The notes under the pieces: generated by a model
What the model saw: the letters and a program-made list of their open reading frames with translations, nothing else
The model's database searches: none
What the model was told of the DNA's origin: nothing
NCBI GenBank assembly: GCA_015066175.1
Contig: SVOW01000015.1
Span: forward strand, 1 to 64,000
Direction: 5' to 3'
DNA from: Oscillospiraceae bacterium
Lineage (GTDB): Bacteria; Bacillota; Clostridia; Oscillospirales; Acutalibacteraceae
Length of the DNA: 64,000 bases
Program-made: the position numbers and the translations under genes
In this document: positions 22,857 to 30,426 of the stretch, piece by piece
How positions within the stretch are numbered: position 1 is the first letter of the stretch
Layout: each line of letters begins with the position of its first letter

Positions 22857-24065
22857 ATGCAATCTTTAAGAGAACTTTACAAAATAGGCAAAGGTCCCTC
22901 AAGCTCACACACAATGGCTCCCTTTAAGGCTTCCACTCTTTTCAGAGAAGAAAACCCTGAAGCAGATTCATTCAAAGCCATTCTTTACGGTTCACTTGCC
23001 AAAACAGGCAAAGGCCACCACACAGACGAAGCAATTATCGAGGGCTTCGGCTTGGCTAAAACAGAGCTTGTTTTTGATACAGAAACAGAAGATATCCCAC
23101 ACGAAAACACAGTTGATTTTTTTGCTTACAAAAACGGCGAAGAAATTGCAAAAATGCGTGTTATGAGCATCGGCGGCGGTGATTTCGCCATTGAGGGCAG
23201 ACCTCACGTTGTGCCTCAGGATGTTTATAAAGAAAACTCTTTCGCTGAAATTGCAAAATACTGCAAAAAGCACAAAATCCGTATCAGTGAATACGTTTAT
23301 CAGAATGAAGGCGAAGAAATCAAAGAATTTCTCGCTGATGTATGGGCTGCAATGAAAGACTGTGTAAATGAAGGCCTGCTTACTGACGGAATTCTCGATG
23401 GCGGTCTTAAAGTTGAAAGAAAAGCAAGGTTTCTCCTTGACCAGCAGCATATTGACGAAAGCGAAATCACTTATGAAAACAGAATGGTCTGTGCTTACGC
23501 CTTTGCTGTAGGCGAGCAGAATGCAGGCGGCGGAATTGTTGTAACTGCTCCCACCTGCGGCGCAAGCAGTGTTTTGCCTGCAGTGCTCAAATATATGCAG
23601 GAGAAAAAGCGTTTTTCAGACAGAAAAATCATCGATGCCCTTGCTGTTGCAGGCATTATCGGCATTCTTGTTAAAACAAACGCATCAGTCAGCGGTGCAG
23701 AATGTGGCTGTCAGGCAGAAATGGGCACAGCCTGCTCAATGGCTGCGGCTGCTCTTGCTGAAATTTTCGGTATGAGAATTGAACAGATTGAATATGCTGC
23801 AGAAGTTGCAATGGAGCATCATCTGGGCCTTACCTGCGACCCCATTGCAGGTCTTGTGCAGATTCCCTGCATTGAACGCGGTGCTATTGCTGCAATGAGA
23901 GCGATAAATGCCCTCAACCTTGCAAACTTTTTAAGCTCAACAAGAAAAATTTCGTTTGACCTTGTTGTTGAAACTATGTATGAAACAGGCAAAGACCTGA
24001 AATTCCATTACCGTGAAACATCTGAAGGCGGTCTTGCAAAGTTGTATCTTAAGAGAAAAAAATAA
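22857..24065 (+). CDS. L-serine ammonia-lyase, iron-sulfur dependent, single-chain
   Basis: A 402-residue cytosolic enzyme deaminating L-serine to pyruvate and ammonia. The two halves correspond to the beta (N-terminal) and alpha (C-terminal) subunits of the bacterial 4Fe-4S enzyme. Signatures are KIGKGPSSSHTMAP at the start, VTAPTCGASSVLPAVL, and VSGAECGCQAEMGTACSMAAAAL, with cluster ligands among these Cys. It differs from single-chain E. coli-type SdaA in being shorter (about 400 against 455). It lies 27 bases after the GDPD-like gene without a terminator, so it probably rides on the same transcript. Its link to GlcNAc use is unclear; supplying pyruvate is one option. Family certainty is high. 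Confidence 0.9.
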   Translation: MQSLRELYKIGKGPSSSHTMAPFKASTLFREENPEADSFKAILYGSLAKTGKGHHTDEAIIEGFGLAKTELVFDTETEDIPHENTVDFFAYKNGEEIAKMRVMSIGGGDFAIEGRPHVVPQDVYKENSFAEIAKYCKKHKIRISEYVYQNEGEEIKEFLADVWAAMKDCVNEGLLTDGILDGGLKVERKARFLLDQQHIDESEITYENRMVCAYAFAVGEQNAGGGIVVTAPTCGASSVLPAVLKYMQEKKRFSDRKIIDALAVAGIIGILVKTNASVSGAECGCQAEMGTACSMAAAALAEIFGMRIEQIEYAAEVAMEHHLGLTCDPIAGLVQIPCIERGAIAAMRAINALNLANFLSSTRKISFDLVVETMYETGKDLKFHYRETSEGGLAKLYLKRKK

Positions 24066-24066
24066 C

Positions 24067-24095
24067 TTGCAATCATATTTCTGATGTGATAGAAT
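24067..24095 (+). promoter_or_regulatory. promoter of the metallophosphoesterase gene
   Basis: TTGCAA (24067-24072), a 17-nt spacer and TAGAAT (24090-24095) with TGTGA before it. AAGGAGG precedes ATG 24138. Confidence 0.65.
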
Positions 24096-24137
24096 AAATG
24101 CACTTTTTGAAAAATGTATCAATAAGGAGGCGCAGTT

Positions 24138-25136
24138 ATGAGCGTGGTAAATGCAATCTTTTCAAATTTAGGAGCATTCCTGATGTCAATTATTATGACA
24201 CTTGTTCCTTACGCAGGTATTGAAGCACCTGTTATCGACACAAAAAAAGATGAATGTCTTTTCACTCTTGAAATGATTTCCGACACTCACCTTGAGCAGA
24301 CAGAGCTTCTTCGTCCCGAATTTCTCAAATCAGGTTTAAGAAATCTCAGCAGAGCAAAAACAGATGTCAATGCTCTCGTAGTTGCAGGCGATATCACCAA
24401 CTATGCTGATGAGCCTTCTCTTGCAGAATATTTCGATATTATTTCAGAATACAGTCCTTGCCCTGTTATTACTGCTGCAGGTAACCACGATATCGGTCAT
24501 GTAGGCGACAGAGATGTGACAAATATCACCCGTGAAGAAGCAATGGCAAACTTCATCAGATATTCCAACGAATATTACGGCACAAACCACGAGCACAACT
24601 ATTTCAGCATGGAAATTGACGGATATACATTCATTGTTCTCGGCGACGAAGTTATAAACGGCGGTCATTGGGATGCGATGGATATGTCACCTGAACAGAT
24701 TGCTTTCCTTGATGCTGAACTTGCAAGAACAACAACCGAAGGCAAGCCTGTTTTTGTTGTGTGCCATTGGCCTGTTGATGATATCAACGGCGAAGACGTT
24801 ATCTGGCCCGACAGCGGCATTGACCTTGCAATAAACGATATCAAATCAGTTATGGAAAAATATCCAAACGTTTTCTATATCAGCGGTCATATGCATTCAG
24901 GTATCAAATGCACATATATCGATGAAAAATACGACCTTTCAAGTGTTGAACAGGTAAATGGTGTTACATATATCAACCTGCCCACATATGGCATTGTGAA
25001 TATGTTCGGACTTCTTCAGGCAGGTACAGGTATGCAGCTTGAAGTGTATGAAAACGAAGTTATCATCAGACCTCGTAACTTTATCACAAATCAGTGGTTT
25101 ACAAACTCCGCTTATACAATTGAACTTGTAAAATAA
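24138..25136 (+). CDS. membrane-anchored calcineurin-like metallophosphoesterase
   Basis: 332 residues with an N-terminal hydrophobic segment (LGAFLMSIIMTLVPYAG), so probably exported and anchored. The catalytic metal motifs are complete: DTHLE, VVAGDITNY, AAGNHDIGH, VCHWPVD and SGHMHSG. The family hydrolyses phosphomonoesters or diesters, and the substrate cannot be told from sequence. It is a clear paralogue of the protein at 55345-56325: both have the same N-terminal anchor, the strand YTFIV and a matching ending (EVY..EVIIR.R.F....W.T). It is a single-gene unit with its own promoter and terminator. Confidence 0.87.
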   Translation: MSVVNAIFSNLGAFLMSIIMTLVPYAGIEAPVIDTKKDECLFTLEMISDTHLEQTELLRPEFLKSGLRNLSRAKTDVNALVVAGDITNYADEPSLAEYFDIISEYSPCPVITAAGNHDIGHVGDRDVTNITREEAMANFIRYSNEYYGTNHEHNYFSMEIDGYTFIVLGDEVINGGHWDAMDMSPEQIAFLDAELARTTTEGKPVFVVCHWPVDDINGEDVIWPDSGIDLAINDIKSVMEKYPNVFYISGHMHSGIKCTYIDEKYDLSSVEQVNGVTYINLPTYGIVNMFGLLQAGTGMQLEVYENEVIIRPRNFITNQWFTNSAYTIELVK

Positions 25137-25151
25137 ATAACAGAAAATCAC

Positions 25152-25182
25152 AACCGACCTTTCACACAAAGGTCGGTTTTTA
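25152..25182 (+). terminator. terminator after the metallophosphoesterase gene
   Basis: AACCGACCTTT (25152-25162) pairs with AAAGGTCGGTT (25168-25178), followed by TTTT. The next bases (25183-25200) contain CAGCTATCAC, a possible decayed piece of the CAGTGATAG module. Confidence 0.88.
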
Positions 25183-25227
25183 TCAGCTATCACTATCCAT
25201 AATAATTCGTTTTAAAAAAGGATTCAG

Positions 25228-25256
25228 TTGACTAATCCGCCTTATAATGATATATT
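25228..25256 (+). promoter_or_regulatory. promoter of the allulose epimerase gene
   Basis: TTGACT (25228-25233), a 17-nt spacer and TATATT (25251-25256) with TGA in front. TAGGAGG lies before ATG 25286. Confidence 0.75.
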
Positions 25257-25285
25257 ATTTTCATAAAGATTAGGAGGTTGGACTT

Positions 25286-26158
25286 ATGAAATTCGGTATT
25301 TATTACGCATATTGGGAAAAAGAATGGGGTGGCGACTGTGTGCCCTATATCAAAAAATGCTCAAAGCTTGGTTTTGATGTGCTGGAAGTGCCTTGCGGTG
25401 ATTTCCACGAAAAAGATGATGCTTATTTCAAAGAGCTGAAAAACATTGCAGAAGCTCACGGAATGTTGCTTTCAGGCGGTTATGGTCCGCGACCTGAGCA
25501 TAATCTTGCATCTGCAGACAGTGCTCTTGTTGAAAATGCTTTCAGATTCTACGGTGACGTTTTCAGAAAAATGGAAATGGCAGGCATCGACAGAATCGGC
25601 GGAGCACTTTATTCATACTGGCCCGTTGATTTTGCTTCAGGCTTTGATAAAAAAGCAGACACTGAGCGTAGCATAAAAAATATGCGTATTCTTGCAGATA
25701 TGGCATCAGACCACGGTGTTACACTTTGCATGGAATCACTCAACCGTTTCGAAGGATATATGATTAACGAAGCATATGAAGATGTTGATTATGTTAAAGC
25801 AGTTGATAAGCCCAACGTGAAATCAATGCTTGATACATTCCATATGAATATTGAAGAAGATTCAATCATTGAAGCAATCAGGCTCACAAAAGGCACTCTC
25901 GGCAACTTCCACGTTGGTGAAGCAAACAGAAGATGCCCGAATCCCGGCGGCAGAATGGATTGGAAGGCAATTGGTGACGCTCTTAAAGAAATCGGCTATG
26001 ACGGCTATGTTATTATGGAACCATTTGTCCGCATGGGCGGTAAAGTTGGCCAGGATGTTTCAATCTGGCGTGACCTTTCAAAAGGCGCTTCAATTGAAGA
26101 GCTCGACCGTGACGCGGCAGATTCAGTGAAATATTTAAAAGAAATTTTTTCAGAATAA
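25286..26158 (+). CDS. D-allulose (psicose)/D-tagatose 3-epimerase
   Basis: A 290-residue cytosolic TIM-barrel enzyme that interconverts D-fructose and D-allulose or related ketohexoses. It closely resembles clostridial DPEase: GIYYAYWE at the start, GGALYSYWPVDFA, MESLNRFE, MLDTFHMNIEE, NFHVGEANRR and IMEPFVRMGG. The metal ligands are all present: Glu150, Asp183, His209 and Glu245. Length equals that of known DPEases. It stands alone between its own promoter and a long bidirectional terminator, with no kinase next to it. The exact ketose used is inferred from resemblance. Confidence 0.92.
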   Translation: MKFGIYYAYWEKEWGGDCVPYIKKCSKLGFDVLEVPCGDFHEKDDAYFKELKNIAEAHGMLLSGGYGPRPEHNLASADSALVENAFRFYGDVFRKMEMAGIDRIGGALYSYWPVDFASGFDKKADTERSIKNMRILADMASDHGVTLCMESLNRFEGYMINEAYEDVDYVKAVDKPNVKSMLDTFHMNIEEDSIIEAIRLTKGTLGNFHVGEANRRCPNPGGRMDWKAIGDALKEIGYDGYVIMEPFVRMGGKVGQDVSIWRDLSKGASIEELDRDAADSVKYLKEIFSE

Positions 26159-26166
26159 AACTTAAA

Positions 26167-26217
26167 AATATACCACCTTGTTTTTTGCGCAAGTAAAAAA
26201 ACAAGGTGGTATATTAT
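26167..26217. terminator. 20-bp bidirectional terminator
   Basis: A perfect 20-bp stem (26167-26186 with 26196-26215) with T tracts on both strands sits between the convergent epimerase gene and the minus-strand gene ending at 26219. Confidence 0.92.
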
Positions 26218-26218
26218 T

Positions 26219-27382
26219 TTATTGTTCAGATGTTATTACTTTAGTCGGTTCAAAAGAAAATGTCAGGTCTTCATATTCTGCATTGTATATTTTTTCTTCA
26301 TAAGAATAAAGTAAATATAATTCAGGGTCGTAGTCGCATACATAAGCACCAATGTCTGTTGTGCTGTAAGGTTCTATGGGGATTTCGTCAAAAACAGATT
26401 CCAATCTCAGTTCAGAGCCATTACAATCAATTACCAGGGTGCCTTCGATTTGTTCAATGGTTTTATCTGATGTGTTTTCTATGCTTATGTAAAAAATAAT
26501 AACATTTTTTGTGAAAGACTTACCGTTTTCTTCATAACTGTATGTGTCGGATTCTTTGTTTGTAACATGAACATTGAATATGGACGGAAGAGCAGGTATG
26601 TCTTCAGTGTAATAGTCATGACATTTGGTGCAGGAGAAACCTTTTTTGCCTGTGATTCCGTAGCCTGCTTCATTGTATATGGTTTCCTCATATGTATGTT
26701 CACATTCAGTTACTTCAGTGATTTCAGCGTTTGTTTCAACGGGGTCGTCATCCTTGTTTTTTGAGGTTGTGCTGATAATAATTACGGTAAACACTAAAGT
26801 AATAAGAACAACTATACCAATGATAGTAAGTGCTTTTTTAGTTTCATTACGTTTGATTTTCTTTTTAAGATCAAATTCAGCTTCGGAATTGCTTTCTACA
26901 ACAAGGTTTAAAGAGAACATATTGTTGTGATATAAAGTAGTCTGAACGTTATTCCATAAAATTATCGAACCATTCTGAGCGTCATGCTGCGTTAACATCG
27001 AAATTAAAACGGTTTCTGTAATCTGATTTGTGCACAGTTGATTTATAAGTGCTGCCGCGTAAGGATTGATGCCGGCAATGTATTTTAGCATAAAAGGAGA
27101 CGGGTCATTTTTGAACAAAGAATACGCCGCCAGAGATGATTTCTGAACATATTCAATTAACTTAGGGTCTTTAAGTGACTTTTCTAATTTACGCTTGATG
27201 ACAGCTTTGTTGACTTTTGATGCGATAAACAACAAACCTGCTCCTACAAGGATGTATATAAGTCCCGGTAAAAACTCTCTTTCAAACAAAGCATAAATGC
27301 CTATTGCTAAACAAACTGACCCTGAAATGCTTAAAAGGGTTGCAAGAAAAGATTTTTTGTAAAAAGAAAAAAATATATACAT
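26219..27382 (-). CDS. membrane protein with extracellular beta domain, unknown family
   Basis: 387 residues, not recognised. Two membrane helices lie near the N terminus (about 10-60), then a cytosolic helical region of about 120 residues, a third membrane helix near 190-215 (ALTIIGIVVLITLVFTVIIIS), and an outside part with CEHTYEE and CTKCHDYY (a zinc-ribbon-like pair also seen in the dockerin protein at 13572). The final domain of about 110 residues resembles an FxLYD/DUF4352-type beta-sandwich (IFYISIENTSDKTIEQIEGTLVIDCNG). I start at ATG 27382, nine bases after AAAGG; a TTG three codons earlier touches the ribosome site. A 61-nt repeat module lies 138 bases upstream in the same orientation. 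Confidence 0.65.
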   Translation of the reverse strand: MYIFFSFYKKSFLATLLSISGSVCLAIGIYALFEREFLPGLIYILVGAGLLFIASKVNKAVIKRKLEKSLKDPKLIEYVQKSSLAAYSLFKNDPSPFMLKYIAGINPYAAALINQLCTNQITETVLISMLTQHDAQNGSIILWNNVQTTLYHNNMFSLNLVVESNSEAEFDLKKKIKRNETKKALTIIGIVVLITLVFTVIIISTTSKNKDDDPVETNAEITEVTECEHTYEETIYNEAGYGITGKKGFSCTKCHDYYTEDIPALPSIFNVHVTNKESDTYSYEENGKSFTKNVIIFYISIENTSDKTIEQIEGTLVIDCNGSELRLESVFDEIPIEPYSTTDIGAYVCDYDPELYLLYSYEEKIYNAEYEDLTFSFEPTKVITSEQ

Positions 27383-27391
27383 AAAAATCAA

Positions 27392-27506
27392 CCTTTCTTA
27401 ATTTGCAGACGAATAACATTGCAAAATGTCATTTTTTGTCATTAAAATAAATATAACATAATCTTCAAAAGAATTCAATATCGAAAATTTCTTTTGATCA
27501 CTTGAT
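27392..27506. other. AT-rich upstream region of the minus-strand membrane gene
   Basis: About 115 bases without a gene, presumably the promoter of the minus-strand gene. I see no convincing -35/-10 pair. It contains AATGTCATTTTTTGTCATT, an imperfect direct repeat. Block D begins at 27507. Confidence 0.4.
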
Positions 27507-27593
27507 AAATTATAATTTTCAGCTATCACTGATGTTGGTCTTATAATAATTTGCAAGCACGATGCCCATATCTGGTTTTACAAATTATAATTT
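27507..27593 (-). repeat. 61-nt CAGTGATAG module flanked by AAATTATAATTT on both sides
   Basis: The module occupies 27521-27581 on the minus strand, between palindromes at 27507-27518 and 27582-27593. The minus-strand ORF reads MGIVLANYYKTNISDS-stop, differing from the 18524 copy at two residues. It points toward the start of the minus-strand gene at 27382. Confidence 0.88.
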
Positions 27594-27728
27594 ACCGCGG
27601 TATTAAAATCAGCATCGTAGGGGCGGATGCCCACATCCGCCCGAATAAATCCACATAAAATCTGACGGGTCGATGTAGGCATCGACCCCTACGGAATAAT
27701 ATTAAAATAACCATATAAATTATAATTT
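27594..27728 (-). repeat. block D twin-hairpin module (B3/B1 type, inverted)
   Basis: 123 nt (27594-27716) matching the reverse complement of B3, with the same GGAATAATATTAAAATA flank, and largely B1. Closed by AAATTATAATTT at 27717-27728. Confidence 0.9.
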
Positions 27729-27963
27729 ATCGTGCAATTAAATTTAACATTGTAGGGTTTGGCGCTTGCCGACAAACCGACAATTCACATTTGTTTTTAC
27801 GGAACGTCGGAAACCGCTGTTGACTACGATATTGCCATTGGTATCATTATAAATCAGCGTCGCAGACCCGAAATTCTGCATTTTGCATTATGCATTCTGC
27901 ATTAAAATTAACGGCGGCGGGAGCAAGCCCCCGCCCTACGAATGGTAAAATCAAATTTGTGGT
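27729..27963. repeat. block D composite of B2-like and B5-like modules
   Basis: 27729-27840 matches B2 in the same orientation; about 27862-27963 matches B5 in reverse complement. The expected AAATTATAATTT between them is lost and only TCATTATAAATC remains near 27853. Confidence 0.85.
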
Positions 27964-28076
27964 AAATTATAATTTATATGCATATTACGGCTACAGTCTC
28001 CCCTTAAAAACGTAAGGGGAGATGTCATTTTCGTATGGAAATGACAGAGGGGATTTTTCGTTGAAAATTATAATTT
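27964..28076 (-). repeat. block D copy of module M1, inverted
   Basis: AAATTATAATTT at 27964-27975 and 28065-28076 enclose 89 nt; the whole is the exact reverse complement of 18276-18388. It lies 8 bp before the promoter of the methyltransferase operon. Confidence 0.95.
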
Positions 28077-28083
28077 ATTTTAC

Positions 28084-28112
28084 TTGAACAGACGTAAATT
28101 TTATGATATAAT
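28084..28112 (+). promoter_or_regulatory. promoter of the methyltransferase operon
   Basis: TTGAAC (28084-28089), a 17-nt spacer and TATAAT (28107-28112) with TGA in front. Confidence 0.75.
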
Positions 28113-28140
28113 AAACCGATTATAACTAAGGTGGGAAAGT

Positions 28141-28866
28141 ATGGTTAATGCGGCGTTCAGAATTGAATATCTCGGCAACAAAATCAACGCCGTTGTGTCT
28201 GATGAACACACATTCGGCACAGATGCCGTTTTGCTTGCCCGTTTTTCTTCAGCCAAAAGAAAAGACGTCTGTTGCGACCTGGGCACAGGGTGCGGAATAA
28301 TTCCGCTTCTGCTTCTGCGTGAAGAAATGAACGAAACAATCACTGCAGTTGAAATTCAGGAAAATGCCTGCAGACAGGTTGAAGAAGCGATTGAACTCAA
28401 CCATCTTGAGGGCAGATTGCAGGTTATAAACTGCGATTTGCGTGAATATGAAAAAAATCTGCCTATGGGCAAGTTTTCGCTTGTGACTTTCAATCCTCCT
28501 TATTTTTCAAAGGAATCAGGGCAGGCAAGTCCTGATGAAAGCACAAGAATTGCAAGGCACGAAATTATGTCAGATATTTTTGAAGGTGCGAAATGTGCTT
28601 CCTTCATTTTGAAATTCGGCGGCAGATTCTGCGTCTGCCACAGACCGGAAAGGCTTTGCGATGTTTTTCAGGCGATGAGAGAAAACGGCATTGAGCCGAA
28701 ACGTATGACCTTTTGCAGAAGAAACAAAAAAACAAAACCTTTTCTTGTGCTTGTGGAGGGCAAAAAAGGCGGCAAATGCGGCCTGAAAGTGGAAGATGAA
28801 ATTATTTTAGCCGATGAAAACGGAGCATATCTTGACGGAATTTACGGCGATTACAAGGAGAAATAA
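28141..28866 (+). CDS. TrmN6/YfiC-type tRNA1(Val) adenine-N6-methyltransferase
   Basis: A 241-residue SAM-dependent methyltransferase. It shows DEHTFGTDAVLLARF before the SAM motif DLGTGCGIIPLLLL, the acidic VEIQENAC, and the catalytic FNPPYF typical of adenine-N6 enzymes. The family modifies A37 of tRNA(Val); the tRNA target here is inferred. It is cytosolic. The start ATG follows AAGGTGGG. The next gene, rsmI, starts two bases after the stop, an order often seen in Firmicutes (yabB-yazA-rsmI type), though the small endonuclease gene between them is missing here. Confidence 0.88.
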   Translation: MVNAAFRIEYLGNKINAVVSDEHTFGTDAVLLARFSSAKRKDVCCDLGTGCGIIPLLLLREEMNETITAVEIQENACRQVEEAIELNHLEGRLQVINCDLREYEKNLPMGKFSLVTFNPPYFSKESGQASPDESTRIARHEIMSDIFEGAKCASFILKFGGRFCVCHRPERLCDVFQAMRENGIEPKRMTFCRRNKKTKPFLVLVEGKKGGKCGLKVEDEIILADENGAYLDGIYGDYKEK

Positions 28867-28868
28867 GA

Positions 28869-29690
28869 ATGGGAAAACTTTACGTTGTAGGCACTCCCAT
28901 CGGCAATCTTGGTGATTTTTCTCCGAGAGCAGTCAGAACTTTGGAGGAGTGCGATTTTATCGCGGCTGAAGATACGCGTGTGACAGTTAAAATTCTTAAC
29001 CATTTCGGCATAAAAAAGCAGATGGTAAGTTATTTTGAACACAACAGAACACAGCAGGGAGAAAAGATTCTTGAAAGGCTTCTTTCAGGGGAAGTGTGTG
29101 CCCTTGTGACAGATGCGGGAATGCCTGCTATTTCCGACCCGGGTGAAGACCTTGTAAGATTATGCCACGAAAATAACATTCAGGTGGAATCTGTGCCCGG
29201 ACCCTGTGCTTTTTCAACTGCACTTGCAATTTCCGGTATGTCCAGCGGAAGGTTTACCTTTGAAGGTTTCCTGAGCGTTACGAAAAATTCAAGACGCGAA
29301 CATCTTGCTTCCCTCAAAGACGAAAAAAGAACAATGATTTTTTACGAAGCACCACATAAGCTTGGTGCAACCCTTAAAGATATGTACGAAAATTTCGGCG
29401 ACAGAAATATCGCTATTGTAAGGGAAATTACAAAAATTCACGAAGAAGTTATCAGAACAACTTTCAGCGAAGCAGTTGAAAAATATGCCGATGGTTCAGT
29501 GAAAGGCGAAATAGTGCTGATAATCGACGGTAAAAAGGAAGAAAAAAAGAGCGTGACTCTTGAAGATGCGGTGGCAATTGCCCTTGAAAGAATTGAAGAA
29601 GGCTTTTCAAAAAACGAAAGTGCAAAATACGCCGCCAAAATAACGGGAATCAAAAAAAGTGACATATATTCAGAACTTACGGAGGACTAA
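28869..29690 (+). CDS. rsmI: 16S rRNA (cytidine(1402)-2'-O)-methyltransferase
   Basis: 273 residues. RsmI methylates C1402 in the ribosomal P site with SAM. The tetrapyrrole-methylase fold is evident: GKLYVVGTPIGNLGDFSPRA at the start, AAEDTRVTVKILNHF, VTDAGMPAISDPGEDLV, VPGPCAFSTALAISGM and FEGFLSV, then FYEAPHKL. The C-terminal helical domain ends GIKKSDIYSELTED, as in complete members. The gene is in operon with the upstream methyltransferase (two-base gap) and with the downstream small membrane protein (two-base gap). Confidence 0.95.
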   Translation: MGKLYVVGTPIGNLGDFSPRAVRTLEECDFIAAEDTRVTVKILNHFGIKKQMVSYFEHNRTQQGEKILERLLSGEVCALVTDAGMPAISDPGEDLVRLCHENNIQVESVPGPCAFSTALAISGMSSGRFTFEGFLSVTKNSRREHLASLKDEKRTMIFYEAPHKLGATLKDMYENFGDRNIAIVREITKIHEEVIRTTFSEAVEKYADGSVKGEIVLIIDGKKEEKKSVTLEDAVAIALERIEEGFSKNESAKYAAKITGIKKSDIYSELTED

Positions 29691-29692
29691 AA

Positions 29693-30313
29693 ATGCAGGG
29701 TTTTATTGATTATTTCAGACAGTACTGGTATCTCTTTCTTGTGCTTATAGTATTGCTTTTTGCTACACTTATTATGTTCAAGAAAGCAGCAGAAGCACTG
29801 GCAAGAACAAAGGCTGAAAAAGAAAAACTTATCAAAAAACTTGAACATATGAAAATGATAAGAGAAACTTATTCAGACCTTACAAAAGAAAAAATACTCG
29901 AAGACAGCGGCGAATATCTTCTTGAAGGAATTGCAGACAACATTCAGGTGCGTCTTGAAAAAACAGAAAATATGAACGAAGCTTTTGAAGAATTAAAAAA
30001 AGAAGAAAAGCTTGCCTATGCCCTTCATTATTTCCTTGATGAAGCAAAGGTTGCACCGTCAGAATTTTTCAAGGCTTTTGCAAGACCTCTTACTCCTTAC
30101 GCAGTTGAAGCGTGCAAGGAAATTGTTGATAAAAAAACTCACAGATTAATAACTGAAATGTTTGATTCATACGATGAAGAAAACGAATCAAGTTCAGTAA
30201 TTCCCGAAAAGATTGAAGAACTTGACGAGAAAATCAAAGATAATCTTGATGTTGAAAAAGCAAAAATTAAAGCTGCAGATTTCATCAAGAAAAATGTTGA
30301 AAAATTCATCTGA
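29693..30313 (+). CDS. single-pass membrane protein with coiled coil, unknown
   Basis: 206 residues, no family recognised. One membrane helix at about 11-30 (WYLFLVLIVLLFATLIMF), then a charged helical cytosolic part predicted as coiled coil (AEALARTKAEKEKLIKKLEHM) and a long acidic/basic helical tail (EKIEELDEKIKDNLDVEKAKIKA). It starts two bases after rsmI with GGAGG overlapping that gene's end, so it is translationally linked to rsmI. A central stretch (LAYALHYFLDEAKVAPSEFFKAFARPL) looks like a folded helical domain. A scaffold or membrane-tether role is possible. Confidence 0.6.
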   Translation: MQGFIDYFRQYWYLFLVLIVLLFATLIMFKKAAEALARTKAEKEKLIKKLEHMKMIRETYSDLTKEKILEDSGEYLLEGIADNIQVRLEKTENMNEAFEELKKEEKLAYALHYFLDEAKVAPSEFFKAFARPLTPYAVEACKEIVDKKTHRLITEMFDSYDEENESSSVIPEKIEELDEKIKDNLDVEKAKIKAADFIKKNVEKFI

Positions 30314-30364
30314 AATCTCACAGAAAATTTATATCAAAAACAAATATAATGCATATTTTTTCTG

Positions 30365-30393
30365 TTGATTACGGCAGTGAAAAGATGTATAAT
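30365..30393 (+). promoter_or_regulatory. promoter of the membrane-protein/rpe operon
   Basis: TTGATT (30365-30370), a 17-nt spacer and TATAAT (30388-30393). TAGGAGGA follows before TTG 30427. Confidence 0.75.
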
Positions 30394-30426
30394 ATAATTT
30401 AAGCTTTTAAGTTAGGAGGAGTTTTT

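Noticed and set aside
25183-25200. Seventh copy of the CAGTGATAG module
   Set aside because: Only about 11 bases match (GTGATAGCTGA, inverted) and there is no adjacent palindrome; it may be a remnant but is too short to call.
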